Positions 41,563 through 53,115 of a DNA stretch of 64,000 nucleotides are shown piece after piece. Each line of letters begins with the position of its first letter. The stretch's first letter is position 1. The notes beneath the pieces were generated by a model that worked only from the letters and a program-made list of their open reading frames with translations, had not been told where the DNA came from and ran no database searches. Source of the DNA: Tubulanus polymorphus (lineage: Eukaryota > Nemertea > Palaeonemertea > Tubulaniformes > Tubulanidae); contig NC_134036.1 in NCBI RefSeq assembly GCF_964204645.1, positions 8,170,704 through 8,234,703 on the forward strand, given 5' to 3'. Made by a program: the position numbers and the translations under genes.

Positions 41563-44196
41563 ATGCAAATTGTCGTAATCTTGGTGGCCATATGGTCGTC
41601 GGCCTATTGTCTGATGCCCTCGACGGTCTTGAGGCCAAACTATGGTGTCGCCTTTCATCGGATTGGAGGAGTCCATAATGGCGACAGTGCCTGGTTTCAC
41701 ACGTTCGCGATACCATGGCTAGTTGTTAATGACCCCCCGAGTAAAGGCTTGCGGCTACGCTGTTCTCTTGTCCAGCCAGAACTTCGTTCTCACTGCTCCG
41801 GCTATTTGGAAATGTTTCGTGAGGCGCATCGCCTACAGTTAGACACGTTGACCCATATCAGGGGACAATTGGCTGATATGAGACAAATGATACCTGATGC
41901 TGCAGATACCGACTCACGGAAGAAACGACACGCCAGTGGGCGCAGGGTCAAACGTGCACCACTTTCATTTATCGGATCGATTTCGTCTTCCTTGTTCGGT
42001 ACTGCTACCGAAGATGAAGTTCAGCAAGTAGAAAATCACGTCGAAAAAGTAGAAAAAATAGTCAAGTTGAATTCGGATCAAATCACCCACATACAGGGGA
42101 CACTCTCTTCATTTATTAACGCGACTGACAAACGAATCAGTAGCCTGACCTCTGCATACGTGGCCAATTCAAAAGAACTTAAATCAATTCGAACGACACT
42201 GCTAAAGCAAAGTGTCGATGCGAGTATGCTAGCATTGGCGTCTGACATGACAATAAGAAATATCATCCTAGTGGAACGACTGACGGCAGTTTCCAGTGAG
42301 TGGTTGCAGGGGGTTGAAAAGTTATTGGAGGGATATTTGCCTAGAGCCCTGGTTAATCCAAAAATGGTTTCGAAGGTTCTTGACGATGTGTCCGAAAAAT
42401 TGAATAGGATGCATTCTGGGTTTTCAATAGCTAATAGGGATGTAGGCTATTATTACATAGTTAAGGATGTGTGCTTTACTAAGACCGATAAATTTGTTTA
42501 CATATCAATCAAAATCCCCTTGCAATCTGGTCAGACATATTTTGATTTATACTCGGTTGTCTTAATGCCAGTGCCAATAAACGCAACGTCCTATAACACT
42601 TCAATGATTGTTGGTACAGCCCCTTATTTTGGCGCTACTAGGGACGGTAGTTACTACACTGAAATGGGTCACGATATATTTGCTACTTGTTATGGAACCG
42701 ATGTGATGACTTGCCGGCAGCGCGTGTCCATGCGCGAAGCAACCGTAGAATCATGCCTGAGTAGCCTTTTCTTCGATAAACCCTCACAGGTGCTAGCATT
42801 ATGCCACATGCGGTATGAGGTCCAGGGCCTGGCCGAACTGGCAGTCGACGTGGGGGATGGCTACTTTGTTGTTTCTGGCACTGACGATTTTTGGACTCTC
42901 GCCTGTCCTGGCAAGTCACCAAAAGCAATAAAAGCATGTCGTTTTTGTTTGGTAAAAATTGGGTGTGCATGTGCATTGCGTGGATCAAAATTTTTTGTGC
43001 CCGGTAGAATTAACAAATGTATTAACCAAGACACGGTGACCATTGCGCACGCTGTTAATTTACCAGTCCTACATAGTTTCTTTTCAAAGAATGTAGTGTC
43101 CAACGTTACTGGAGCAACAATGTTCCAGGGAACGCCATACGCACCGCTGCCTAGTCTGGATTTCAAGGCTAATAACTGGTCAAAAGTGGCTGCGGTGGAC
43201 ACTAAATTTAGCATGGATTTCAAAAAGTTAGCGAGAACCGTTCAAACTGACGCTAAACTGTACCGATCGCAAGCAGACGCTTTATTTGATCATTCTGAAC
43301 CTGTTATTTCGTCTGGAACCGGTACAGGGTGGCTCACTTGGCTCGCTATTGGTCTCTCTGCGGGCAGCATGCTGCTCTCAATATTCGTTTTGCTAAAGTC
43401 GCAAGGGTCCTTATCAATTCTGGGAGCAGGACTTCTTCCGACCGCTGAAGCTATGGTGACTGTTCACCCCGCTATCCATGACCTACAACGAGGTGGCTGG
43501 AATAATACGGTCATTCGGGAGGTTGTCACAGCCAAGAATGTGCGCGTCGATGTCGTCCTGTTCTTAGTTATTGTAGTAGGTATAGTTATAATTGTGTTCA
43601 GACCTTTATTGCGTGCTATGTGCTATAGGTGCCGACACTGTTTGCCTGCACCTTGTTCACCGGGAAAATATCCGGTTAGGCTAGCCATAAGGCTTAAGAA
43701 TGGAATTCAGACATTGGACTTGCCTCTACTAACATTGTCCGGTTGTGAAACGAGATGTTGTTTCGAGCCTCCAGCTCTTACTAAGGTTGCGTTACGAGTC
43801 GTTTGTGGAGTCGCCCGCTTGAACTTAACCTGGCAGGCTAAGCAACTGACTTGTTCGCAAGGGACGATGTATAATCTGCCGACTTCCTGCTCGGTCCCCA
43901 TACGAGTAAGTCTCTTCACAATGAGACAGCTCGTGTCAGTTCCGAGTAAGGTTGTGGTTGTTGCGGTTTATCGGTCGTTTACTACCGAACTACGAGAAGC
44001 GACCCAGCTGACAGTTTCGTCTGTGGAACCCGAGATCGTGGTTATACATGATGAGGCTCGGACTGAGCATGAGCCCGGTATACTGGCACTCACAGCTTCC
44101 CCTGGCGGCGATCTGTCGCCACCAGACTATTCGGTGGGGATTCCCAGGAATTCGCTATTGGCTGATGCCAGTAGGCTGTACCCATATCTGTACTGA
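41563..44196 (+). CDS. env: Envelope protein, baculovirus F-like
   Basis: 877 residues from ATG 41563. Signal peptide at 1-16 (VVILVAIWSSAYC), then a furin-type site RRVKR near residues 127-131 followed by a hydrophobic, Gly/Ser-rich segment starting APLSFIGSISSSLFG, the fusion-peptide position in F proteins. A heptad region, N-glycosylation sites and many Cys follow. Hydrophobic spans near 588-612 and 663-685 could be membrane anchors, with a long C-terminal tail ending LLADASRLYPYLY. Layout matches errantivirus Env related to baculovirus F. It would mediate membrane fusion if expressed. ORF intact. Confidence 0.85.
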   Translation: MQIVVILVAIWSSAYCLMPSTVLRPNYGVAFHRIGGVHNGDSAWFHTFAIPWLVVNDPPSKGLRLRCSLVQPELRSHCSGYLEMFREAHRLQLDTLTHIRGQLADMRQMIPDAADTDSRKKRHASGRRVKRAPLSFIGSISSSLFGTATEDEVQQVENHVEKVEKIVKLNSDQITHIQGTLSSFINATDKRISSLTSAYVANSKELKSIRTTLLKQSVDASMLALASDMTIRNIILVERLTAVSSEWLQGVEKLLEGYLPRALVNPKMVSKVLDDVSEKLNRMHSGFSIANRDVGYYYIVKDVCFTKTDKFVYISIKIPLQSGQTYFDLYSVVLMPVPINATSYNTSMIVGTAPYFGATRDGSYYTEMGHDIFATCYGTDVMTCRQRVSMREATVESCLSSLFFDKPSQVLALCHMRYEVQGLAELAVDVGDGYFVVSGTDDFWTLACPGKSPKAIKACRFCLVKIGCACALRGSKFFVPGRINKCINQDTVTIAHAVNLPVLHSFFSKNVVSNVTGATMFQGTPYAPLPSLDFKANNWSKVAAVDTKFSMDFKKLARTVQTDAKLYRSQADALFDHSEPVISSGTGTGWLTWLAIGLSAGSMLLSIFVLLKSQGSLSILGAGLLPTAEAMVTVHPAIHDLQRGGWNNTVIREVVTAKNVRVDVVLFLVIVVGIVIIVFRPLLRAMCYRCRHCLPAPCSPGKYPVRLAIRLKNGIQTLDLPLLTLSGCETRCCFEPPALTKVALRVVCGVARLNLTWQAKQLTCSQGTMYNLPTSCSVPIRVSLFTMRQLVSVPSKVVVVAVYRSFTTELREATQLTVSSVEPEIVVIHDEARTEHEPGILALTASPGGDLSPPDYSVGIPRNSLLADASRLYPYLY

Positions 44197-45706
44197 GGGC
44201 AGTATTTGAAAGCTATTTAAGAATAGCTATTCTGAATAAGGGTGCTCGAATGCCCTCATTGGATTTGACGTAAGTATAATTTAGTCAGTAATAAGGTCAG
44301 GATGCATATGTCCTGCAAAATTGTCGGAAAGTTGTTATTATATGATGATGAAACACAAATATATTAGGAATAAGTACTATTAAGCCTTTAAGTTATGTGC
44401 GATAAAGACAACCATAAAATAAACATAGATTATAGGTTTAACTGTCGTGTTATTGGCCTATCGCCGTAATATCAATAATCTCCAGTGTTTATTATCCGTA
44501 GTCTGAGTAGAAGTTGTTAATTGTCAGATAGAAAAGAAAGAGTTATGAAATTTTTATATAATCTCTATGTTTTGTTTTATTGACCTATTCAAGGTACCCG
44601 TATCGGATGTGTGGAAATGAGACCGTCGAGATATGACAGCACTTTGATGGAAGAATGCCTTCTTCTGTCAACCGCAATAGATGTCGACGGGTACCCCCCT
44701 GATAGTGACCATATGGAGATGGGGACTTGTTGGGAGGTATCCTGAAACTCTATTCGACGCAACTGATAGTTTGAAAAACCAGCAACTGGTATGCTCTGGC
44801 CGAGATGGGTGATATTAATTCACCGATTCGTCAATTAACGAGGAAATATACAGCCTACAACAACGATCTAGGGCGTTGCCGTTTCAACGGGATGGAATCA
44901 TGCTCGATGATAAGTCATGCGATTCTGGCCATTATTAGTGGTGTTTGTCACTCTCGAAGACCTGTTATATACTCACAAACTTAAGTGATGAAGGGTGGAA
45001 AAGACACCTGGCCAATGCGATACGAAATATGAAGAAAAGTGATAATTTCCATAGACATTTTAGCGGAGTAAAGCCGAGTGTGTTCAGGATGGCTCCCGTG
45101 TAGTTACATTAACATTCGATGGAATGTTGTTCGCTCAAGCCGTAAGATGCGAATACATTACTGTTCCGTTTCTATATTAACTGTGGAGAAAAGACTCCGA
45201 TATAGTAACCGTAGTACTATAGCGTCTATGAATAGCGAGCAAGTATTCAGCTGAACATAAATGCGTTTTGCCGTACTATCAACGTAGCAGTACGCGCTTC
45301 GAGGAACTGCGGTGGATGACGTCATTCGTCCGTCCATGACGTACCTTGTTGTGTCTGGTAGCTATTGCGTCACTTCGCGGTAAATTCTAAAACTCAAACT
45401 GTGAACTGTTTTGTGCTTAGCTTTCGACTGTTTATTGTGCGGGGACAGCGGTCTCGAATGAACTTTTTTCCGATTGGGTATCCAGAACTTTAAATGCGGT
45501 TTTATGATAAACTGTATCCTGAACTTTAATACGCGGTTGTTGTGTTGAACTTTAAACAGTTACTCGTTGCATGGATTGTTTTTTTTTTTTTTTTTTTGCA
45601 ATTGATGTTCTTTTTCAGGATCTGTCTAGGGAAGTTTCAGCGCGATTTTCATGAGTCAGTCTAAATTCAAAATTTCGGGACGAAATTTAAACTGGATAGG
45701 GAGTGA
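44197..45706 (+). other. Non-coding 3' region of Gypsy element
   Basis: No supported ORF. Repeated GAACTTTAAA-type words occur near 45486-45560, a T run near 45579-45598, and an AG-rich stretch GGATAGGGAG just before the LTR as likely polypurine tract. Long enough to hold regulatory or structural RNA. Confidence 0.6.
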
Positions 45707-46971
45707 TGATCCGCAGCAAGATTCCGTAGTAACTAAAGAATGTTCGTAATGATGGTTTTTGTTTACGTTGGTGGTTTCTTTATGGGTATCAGACAGCAAA
45801 CGATGTGTGCAAGTTGTTGTTTGATGCTTTGATCTACCAGCGCTGACAATAAATCAGCCAGGGGTAAAAATAATTCTTCCTCGGTTCTTGTGCGTCGATA
45901 TCTGGCAAACATTCAGAATTATTTTTAAAAACTTAAGGATAGACGTAATTGGTTGGGTCGGAACGATGAGGTGCTTTGATAGTGTGGTTTGTGTAGGGAT
46001 CTCGCTGTTACTTCTTGATACTCCCGACTACTTTCTATAAAAGGAAGAACCGGAAGTATAGGGAGACATGGTTGTTTTGCTTTATCCTGTAGTATTATAG
46101 AGTTAGTTAAATTATAAATGAAAATTGGTATAATAAGTATAGAATGATTTTAGATTTGATAATTAATTACATTGTATTTCTGAATCAAAAGTTTACTATT
46201 GTTGATTGGAAAAAGAAACGATGAGTTTGTTCCATAATCTAGGTGAAAACTAAGTTTTGAAAATATATCTAAATTAAGTATCCTGGATGTTAATTAAGGA
46301 CAAGACCTTTATAATCGCTTAAGTTTTATGGAAGGTTAATTGTGGCAAATATCAATACTAGCTCTCTAAGGTTTCTGTTGGTGTACATGTCTGTTGGTAA
46401 CTCGTAGAGAATAGCTGCTCTCTCAACGATGATGAGTAGGGAGTGAGTAAATCAAAGCGCGTTATGACAGGAGGGTTGGAAAGAAAAGTTACTTTGGCAA
46501 ATCAGTTTCTCAAATAATTTTAGATTAGCAAATCATTAAGGCTAATTCTACATGTCCAAAACCGTCATGACAGCTAGGTTGCTGCTCCTTGCCAAAAGTC
46601 AAACGGGAGAGTCGGCATTCTAGGAATGTCGATCTTTTCTATAAAAAAGGCCCGCAGTCTTGAGAAAGCAGACTTACCAGGGACGCTCGTTAGAGATACT
46701 TGAGGTTTGGGTGGAAATACCAGAATAAAGACGGGTTACCAACAGTAGTGTACAATAGGAATTTGGAGTTACGAATTGGACTGTGTACTATCTGGAGTTA
46801 TTACTATCATCAAGGTAAATAAAATCTATATTATTATTATTATATTCAATCAGAATTTCGGCATTTTAGTTTGATTATTTGGGTTTGTGCACGGACACGT
46901 TCTCTCGCCAGGGACCGATCTTTACGTTTTTATATTCAACGATTAAGGAGAGGATTGTGACCGGTGTATCA
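45707..46971 (+). repeat. 3' LTR of Gypsy element
   Basis: 1265 bp, differing from the 5' LTR at three positions I could see (near 46129, 46293 and 46770). It supplies the polyadenylation signal. Confidence 0.95.
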
Positions 46972-47038
46972 ATATGTTCCCAGTGTGGAACTATACTCAC
47001 GTACCGGTATAGAATATAAATGATTCTCGTGAAATAAA
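46972..47038 (+). pseudogene. 3' end of the disrupted secreted peptide gene
   Basis: Begins with the ATAT duplication, continues the reading frame of 31718-31941 for about 11 codons from 46976, stops with TAG at 47010-47012 and has AATAAA at 47033-47038. No cysteine is encoded here. Confidence 0.65.
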
Positions 47039-47631
47039 ATACCTGTTGTTTGTATTTGAATGTATTGTCACCGTCATCGTTAATTATTGTTCATGATGCA
47101 GGACTCAAGCTTACTTCCGGTACTTCCAAAACTAACCGAAAACAAACCATAATGGATCAATCCAAAATGGGCCAGATGAGATTATACCATGAACCCAGGT
47201 TTATCTAATGCACTATGAAGTATCAACACGATCCTGTGATATTTCCTTCGTTGGTTAAAAAAAAAAAATTATTGTCGCTAATATGGTTTTTGGGATTATC
47301 AAAAATTGAATAGTAATGGAATTGGTCAGCGACTGCCTGATGTCATACGTATTCATATTTTTACCAAACTCGTTCAAATCTAAATACCTCACGTGAACAC
47401 CATAACATAATTGACAAATACATCGACCGGTTTGTATAGTTTGAAAGAGTTATTTATTACAAGAATAAACCCACTCACAGGCACTCGCCGATGGGCTTGG
47501 GATACAGTTGCTGGGGTTTTTGATAGTGTATCTGTGTTTTGAGTGGTTATTCTGCAATAAATCCGAGAAGAAATGTCTTGGTACTGATACGTTTAAAAAG
47601 ATAATGGCCGCTGGCTCCACACACACACGGC
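47039..47631. other. No gene seen
   Basis: AT-rich intergenic sequence; an A run near 47259-47267 is the only obvious feature. Confidence 0.35.
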
Positions 47632-48003
47632 GACCTCACAAAACACTAACAAACTTCGTTTTTCAAACTAAAATCAAAACTTTTATTTTATATGACACTT
47701 ACTAGTGATATGACAGTTATATATCCTATTATTCCATCCGACTGTGAGACACTATCAATTTGTGAAACGTCTTTAGTAATATAAAAGAAAAGGTAGTTGA
47801 CGATGCGTGAGCGTATAGGAAAAACTTTACAGGCGTTGAGACGGCAACGCTAGGTCACACGGCACCTGCTACAAGTATTCCCCTTCTATATTCAAATAAA
47901 GCGGGATTTCGTTATGACGTCACTCAGCGGTTGAACAACGTTCGGCGACCTAGTGTTGCCGTTTCAGATTGAAAAACGAAGTTTGTTAGTGTTTTGTGAG
48001 GTC
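47632..48003. mobile_element. MITE-like inverted-repeat element (372 bp)
   Basis: GACCTCACAAAACACTAACA at the left end is the reverse complement of TGTTAGTGTTTTGTGAGGTC at the right end, and the match extends to TTCGTTTTTCAA / TTGAAAAACGAA. A second inner pair (GGCAACGCTAGGTC / GACCTAGTGTTGCC) is present. No coding content and no clear target duplication. Confidence 0.65.
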
Positions 48004-48890
48004 CTACGTAGGCAATTAATCTATCAACATTGAGACCGCATCTACGAGATCTGTGTATGTTACCATTAATAAACCTATAAATAATTTAATATATGCTGCA
48101 TCGTAAAATGGATATAAAAACAATGATTTATTTTGACTACACTCTTTCACTGGTCGTATCAGGACGAAACAGAGTAATGTTTTTATTTGGGTTTTTAATG
48201 CGTCTCGTGCATCTAAATAGTGATAAATCCGAGTGTGGTGTATCTAGAAGTGTTAATACAAGTTGTTAAATGATATTAAAGATTATATATAAGATGGTAT
48301 GTTTTTTTAACTCCGTTCTATTTGTGAAGAGAAAGCTGTTTCTTAGTTGCTTATCCGTGCTGATTCCTTGGTTCTAAAAAAAACATTCTATCGGTTCTAG
48401 ACGGCGGTTTCTATCAAAATAATTTTTAAGGAACCGCGGTACATGCGCATCTAATTTAAAAGATTTTTCCCCAGACCCCCTACTTGGATTTGTGCACCTC
48501 CTCCATGGAATCCTGGATCCGCCGCTGCGACGTGTATTGGAGAGGCGTCGTAAAACTCCTCGATTGGTGAGAGGGGCTATATTCTTAAACAGCATTTTCC
48601 AAGTTGAAAATCTTTGAATTTCCTTATGCCATCAACTATCCCAACATTCGACCCCTGGATCGGTCTCATATATTATGCTCGGTGTGTGTGTCAATGCGAG
48701 TTGGTTCGAATCCCACGCTGTTTCTTGGGCCCAATGTTTCTTCTAGTTTTTGTTGTTCTTCTCGAAAAGAAGAACCCGACCGGTGGCGCACAGGGTGCGT
48801 TTAACCTTGATTTATAAAAAAAATATTACACCGCAGAAACAAAGTGTATTCTATTCACTTTGGATTTAATCTAGCTCACCTGACCCCGCA
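48004..48890. other. Repeat fragments, no gene
   Basis: The minus strand near 48530-48470 starts CAGCGGCGGATCCAGG, a common start of DNA-transposon termini (hAT/Chapaev type), without a visible partner. At 48693-48712 GAGTTGGTTCGAATCCCACG is a tRNA-like B-box, perhaps from a degraded SINE. Nothing else is recognised. Confidence 0.35.
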
Positions 48891-49118
48891 GATGATTGAT
48901 TTTGAATGTATGTATCGCCGCCAATTTCGAGAATGTTCACAAATCTTCAAGCGAAACGAGACGACAATGAGAGCCAGCGCGACACTGTTCCGGAGATAAG
49001 ACATGCCGATCGATACACTACATGGGAAGATTCAAATTATGTATCGGATGTAGCCATTCCAGCTGGAAGTGGACGAAAGGTCAATCCTCGTATAGGCATT
49101 ATGTCTGCTCAAAAACAG
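48891..49118 (+). CDS. Possible host exon, function unknown
   Basis: A frame flanked by an acceptor-like CCCCGCAG (ending 48891) and a donor AACAG|GTAGGT near 49119 encodes a polar stretch with RHADRYTTWEDSNY and GRKVNPRIGIMSAQKQ. The splice signals agree with the frame, but I know no family. The frame past the donor is probably intron. Confidence 0.35.
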
Positions 49119-50180
49119 GTAGGTCGTCACACCGACAACGCGCTTATTACTTACTCATCAATGGATCATACTCCAGATCTGGGGCCGGTTGCATATAGTC
49201 ATGGCTTATATTCAAGACTTATATTCAGCCGACCGACTTAGTTCTATAGCCAATCTAACACCTTAAGATTTGAGACCACTTTTGGACGACTGTACGATTC
49301 GCGCAATATGATGTGATGTCGTGTACTGTGGCCCTGTTGATTGGTTGATAAGATCTCCTATTCCGGTCTGCAGCCGTTATGATAAGTTTGATGATATTTT
49401 TAGGTTTGGTTAAAGGTTCCTGGTTTGCCTCATCAACAGCGATTAGTGACAGAAGACAGACGGTAGAGTGCGCTGCTAGATGCGGTTCTTACGGCAACTG
49501 TAGATCTATTCCGAGCTTTTGTAACTAGGAATGAATAAGATCCCTTAGATAAAAACACTTTCGGTCCAGTAGCAAAAATAAGCTTAAGACCAGTCTAAGC
49601 GCATTTTGGTTCTACAACCAAATATGATACCGGTAACCTAAAACCAGACGTATTTGTCAATACGTTTTCTAGGGCCCGGACCAAAGTTTTACCGATAATG
49701 AGTTAATGAAAATCCACATCCGGTTTTCTAAGACAGGAAATAAATAACAGTTAATAGAATTCTTATCACTTTTGTTATTGTTGCCTTTGAGCTAATGTTG
49801 AACTAGTATCCGTATACAGAACTTGATTAAGTATCGAAGAAGGGAATTGGGCGACAGAACTGGATGAACAGGAACATGGTGCAGAGAGGAGGTACACGTG
49901 AAGGGCTTGGCTTTCATTGGAGTTATTGGGGTGATAAATTAGTAGTTTGCATAGAGGGAGGGAAGCCAGAGTTCAGGGCAGTGGCTGAAGTTAGTAAACA
50001 ACCTACGTAGATGCTTACGTCGCACATAAGACACTGAATAGAAGATAGGTGAAAGTGACGTGAGTATCTGCGTAGGGTTGCTGGTTATAGCGGCAGCCTT
50101 GAGCTCTGGTATGGCTAGGAAGTAAACAAGTAATAAACTGGTGACGTATAACATATGTAGAAGTATACGTCACGAGTAAC
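49119..50180. other. No gene seen
   Basis: Intergenic or intronic sequence without supported ORF or repeat. Confidence 0.3.
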
Positions 50181-50460
50181 ATGAAATAAGATAAAAAGGG
50201 AGGGTCAGCACAGTAAGGGGGAGAGAGATGCTAGAGTGGCGGAGAAGCCTAAAAATACGAGCTGTAGGAAGGAAAAAGAATTGTGCGGGAAAATAAAGAA
50301 AGAACGTAGACCCACGAGAAGAGTCTTTATTATTCCGGAGTCAGAGGGATATCACTTATCGGATTAATCGGAACCAACAACGACAACACGAGGGGAGAAC
50401 GCAACGTGGCCCCCACAACAATTGGTTGAGAAACTCAACCCCACAACAGAGTAAGTAATC
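50181..50460 (+). mobile_element. Possible solo-LTR remnant
   Basis: GATAAAAAGGGAGGG (near 50189) could be a promoter TATA, AATAAA lies near 50294, and the stretch ends in CAACGTGGCCCCCACAACA with ATTGGTTGAGAAACTC, a composition usual at LTR ends. A related phrase occurs at 62630-62680. No target duplication identified, so this is tentative. Confidence 0.3.
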
Positions 50461-51561
50461 ACGCTGAAGGCTATATCCGAATTCCCGCCCATCCATTAAC
50501 CCGGCATTATTAGAAGTGAATCGGAAAAGGCGCAGTATCCATGACGATGAGCGTCGAATTTGTTTTTTGTTCTAAGCCTTTTTAGATCATTGATAAAAAA
50601 GACAGTCACTTCACTAGTCACTTCTAGTGGAATAGGGTTGACCCGCTCCCTCTCACTCCCTAGATCCGTCCCTAGGACATAATTTTGTCACACATCACAA
50701 AACGACGAGGCGGGAGGGAGAGGGGGGGGGGGGTTATAGCCCAACGGGTACAGATTATTACTGTGTCCATCCTGTTTTTTAATCCGCTCTTTACAGATCA
50801 GATTAATCTCCATTTTACCCCCGTTTAATTTCATATTAAATTTTTGAATAATTAAATTGCGACGGATTTGTCGTGAATCGTGTGTGTGTTTGTGTGTCCT
50901 ACGGTCGTGTTGTTTTTATATTCATGTCTCACACGATGCCTGAAGCCGTTTTCAGCTTTCGACGTTTTTCCGCACAAAATCGGAACGAACGTCGTTTTAA
51001 AAAGTACGTTAAAACTTGCACGAATCAGCTTATTATCTATATATCGATAGAACTGTTTTATAACGTGGTTTCTAACTCGTGGCAATTTCGCGCAACAACT
51101 CATTTTTGCACGACCCGAAACTCTGGGATATGATGAAGCATGGTACAACACGTTTCATGACGATATTCAATTTTTTATTACACGCACTTTAACGAATGAT
51201 TCCAATCTGGTTTTAATATAAATGTTGATTTCATGTAAAAACTGTTGACTGCCCAAGTCGAATCTTTTGGGACCGTTAAAATGTGTCCAACGTGAGAGGG
51301 ATATCCGAGTTGGATATTATGTACCCTTTAAAACAGTGTCACAAAAATATTTCAAACATCCGCATTGAAAGGTTATCTCCGAGTTGAACGGTTCCGACTC
51401 GGGCGGAGTCTACAGTAGAAATATTATGCAAATGAGGACAACGTCGTTGTATTTCTTTCACAGACGAACTTCAGAGGTTATTCTAGTATATTCATCCCCA
51501 TTGCGCATTGTTTTAATAATGCAAAGCCTTTTCGATCAGATATTAGAAACAGGTTTTATGC
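50461..51561. other. No gene; G run near 50722-50735
   Basis: Intergenic sequence with a run of about a dozen G. Short frames on both strands around 50850-51150 overlap one another and show no family feature. Confidence 0.3.
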
Positions 51562-51810
51562 AAATGAATAATGAATACGCCTGCGTTCATTAGATATTCA
51601 ATCTTATACAGCGTTTAATTCTTTATTAATTCAAGTGCCCAGTTGGAAAGAAAATGATAATTATTATTTACATGATGAGAGAGCTGCGGACGAGCAGAGA
51701 ATTAGTGAACGGGAAAATAAATGCCTTCTGTTTGGGCCAGAAAATGATACCTACGCAGCGGCCGGGTCACTTTGTAAACTGAATCAGTTCATTTCTTTAG
51801 CTGTCGTTTA
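51562..51810 (+). CDS. Possible host exon upstream of terminal exon
   Basis: Open frame of about 80 codons, polar and charged, with PSWKENDNYYLHDERAADEQ and RENKCLLFGPENDTYAAAG. A TTT|GTAAAC near 51773 could be a donor. It lies 0.3 kb before the next candidate exon on the same strand. Family unknown. Confidence 0.35.
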
Positions 51811-52068
51811 GCTATCGTACTGGTATGGTCACAGAAAGTTATGTTTAGAGTAGATAGGCGGTCAACTTTTGCGTTCAGCAGACGGAGAAACAGATAGAAA
51901 CAAGGTATCCATTTGTTTGCCTTAGGGTAAATAGGGTGAATTTATATGAAGTACCAGTATTACCGTTTACCCGACGAAGCGCTTGTAGCGAAAAATCGTG
52001 CTTAAGACAAATTTAGTTCTTATCATTCAAGATAATATTTGTCTTCTCTTTCGTATGAGCTTTCAGTT

Positions 52069-52385
52069 TTCCTGCCGCCACTGCCGCTGCTGCAAATATG
52101 TATGAAATTCACGTCACTGCCGAGGGCGATATAAACTTTGATTGCGCATTGGTGTGCACCAAAAACCCGCTGGAAATGGTGAACAAATTCGCAGACGACG
52201 CCACAGCCTGCGGTTTATATCAGGTACGCATAAAAATAGAAGAACCATTTCACACGAATAAAAACGAGCGTTTAACTAGTTATCAGTATTACGAGTTTCA
52301 CAACACACTACGAAGCGAATCGGATCGGATTTTGATGGCTTCGAAACGGATCGGAAACTCGGTCGTCTGGCGCATTCCGTGCTGA
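52069..52385 (+). CDS. Probable terminal exon of a host gene
   Basis: A good acceptor (CTTTCGTATGAGCTTTCAG) near 52068 leads into an open frame that includes ATG 52098 and ends TGA 52383-52385; AATAAA follows near 52565. The protein is soluble-looking: MYEIHVTAEGDINFDCALVC, then NPLEMVNKFADDATACGLYQ and a basic C-terminus. No family recognised. The sequence looks well kept compared with the repeats around it. Confidence 0.45.
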
Positions 52386-52869
52386 AGAAAACAGTGTCCA
52401 GACTGTACTTCGACAGGGAAAAGGAAAGACCCGAACGCGACGAATCCTGACTGAGAACTGAACTTTATTATAAACTCGAAAAACACGAACACTAAATCAC
52501 ATGATAAAACCGGTTTAACAATATCACTCAGAATGCATTTATATCATTGGTTCAATTTCCCGTCAATAAATATCACATGATTGAACACAACTCACAGAAA
52601 ACAAATTCACGTGAGAATCGTGACACTGAGACAAGCGTGTGTGCCTTGTAAACCGTCGCCCCTTAGTGACCACACTTCAACCCAACGGACATGTATCAAC
52701 CACAATTAACAAAAAATAGAATAATAGAAAAAATAAATAGAAATAAATAAATAAAATATAGCTACATAGCATCGATAACGGGTTTCTGCGAATGGGAAGC
52801 GTACGAAGATTTCATCGTAATAAATCTAGCCCATGAGATATGACTATTGCCAAGAAGCGCAACCTAATG
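52386..52869. other. 3' flank, no gene
   Basis: Contains the AATAAA of the preceding gene and A-rich AAATAAAT words near 52725-52755. Nothing else seen. Confidence 0.35.
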
Positions 52870-53115
52870 CAACATTAAGGCTGGCTTAGGTCGACAAGCA
52901 ACGCGACGCCTACCGACCCAACTGGGTTTATCGCCGATTAGCGGCAACTAGCGGCCTACGAGAGGTCGCCAGTTGCTGCTCTATCGCGGTTCGACATAAG
53001 CCGGCTTGCGACGACAATCCGACGCCTACCGACTCGTCGCAAGCCGTATCCGGCTAGTTGCCCATGTTCTACTCCGGCCTACGGTAGGCGGACAGTTGCT
53101 TTCGATCGCAACCGA
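52870..53115. repeat. GC-rich diverged duplication with hairpin
   Basis: CGACGCCTACCGAC occurs twice (near 52908 and 53021) in units of about 115 bp, and GGCTTGCGACGA near 53003 pairs with TCGTCGCAAGCC near 53036 to form a hairpin. Looks like a small DNA-transposon fragment. Confidence 0.5.

Larger units (their letters stand above)
31942..46971 (+). mobile_element. Complete Gypsy-type LTR retrotransposon with env
   Basis: 15.0 kb, LTRs of 1265 bp each starting TG and ending CA, with only three differences seen by eye, so insertion is recent. Order inside: tRNA-Phe-type PBS, three leader ORFs, gag, pol in the -1 frame ending in a chromodomain, env with an upstream splice acceptor, a 1.5-kb non-coding 3' part, and a purine-rich tract before the 3' LTR. 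All major ORFs are open, so it may be active. It combines a chromovirus-like Pol tail with an envelope of the insect-errantivirus/baculovirus-F kind. It sits in the sense orientation within a host peptide gene. Confidence 0.95.

Noticed and set aside
48693..48712. Functional tRNA gene
   Set aside because: Only a B-box-like stretch is present; no acceptor stem, A-box at proper distance or anticodon arm can be built.
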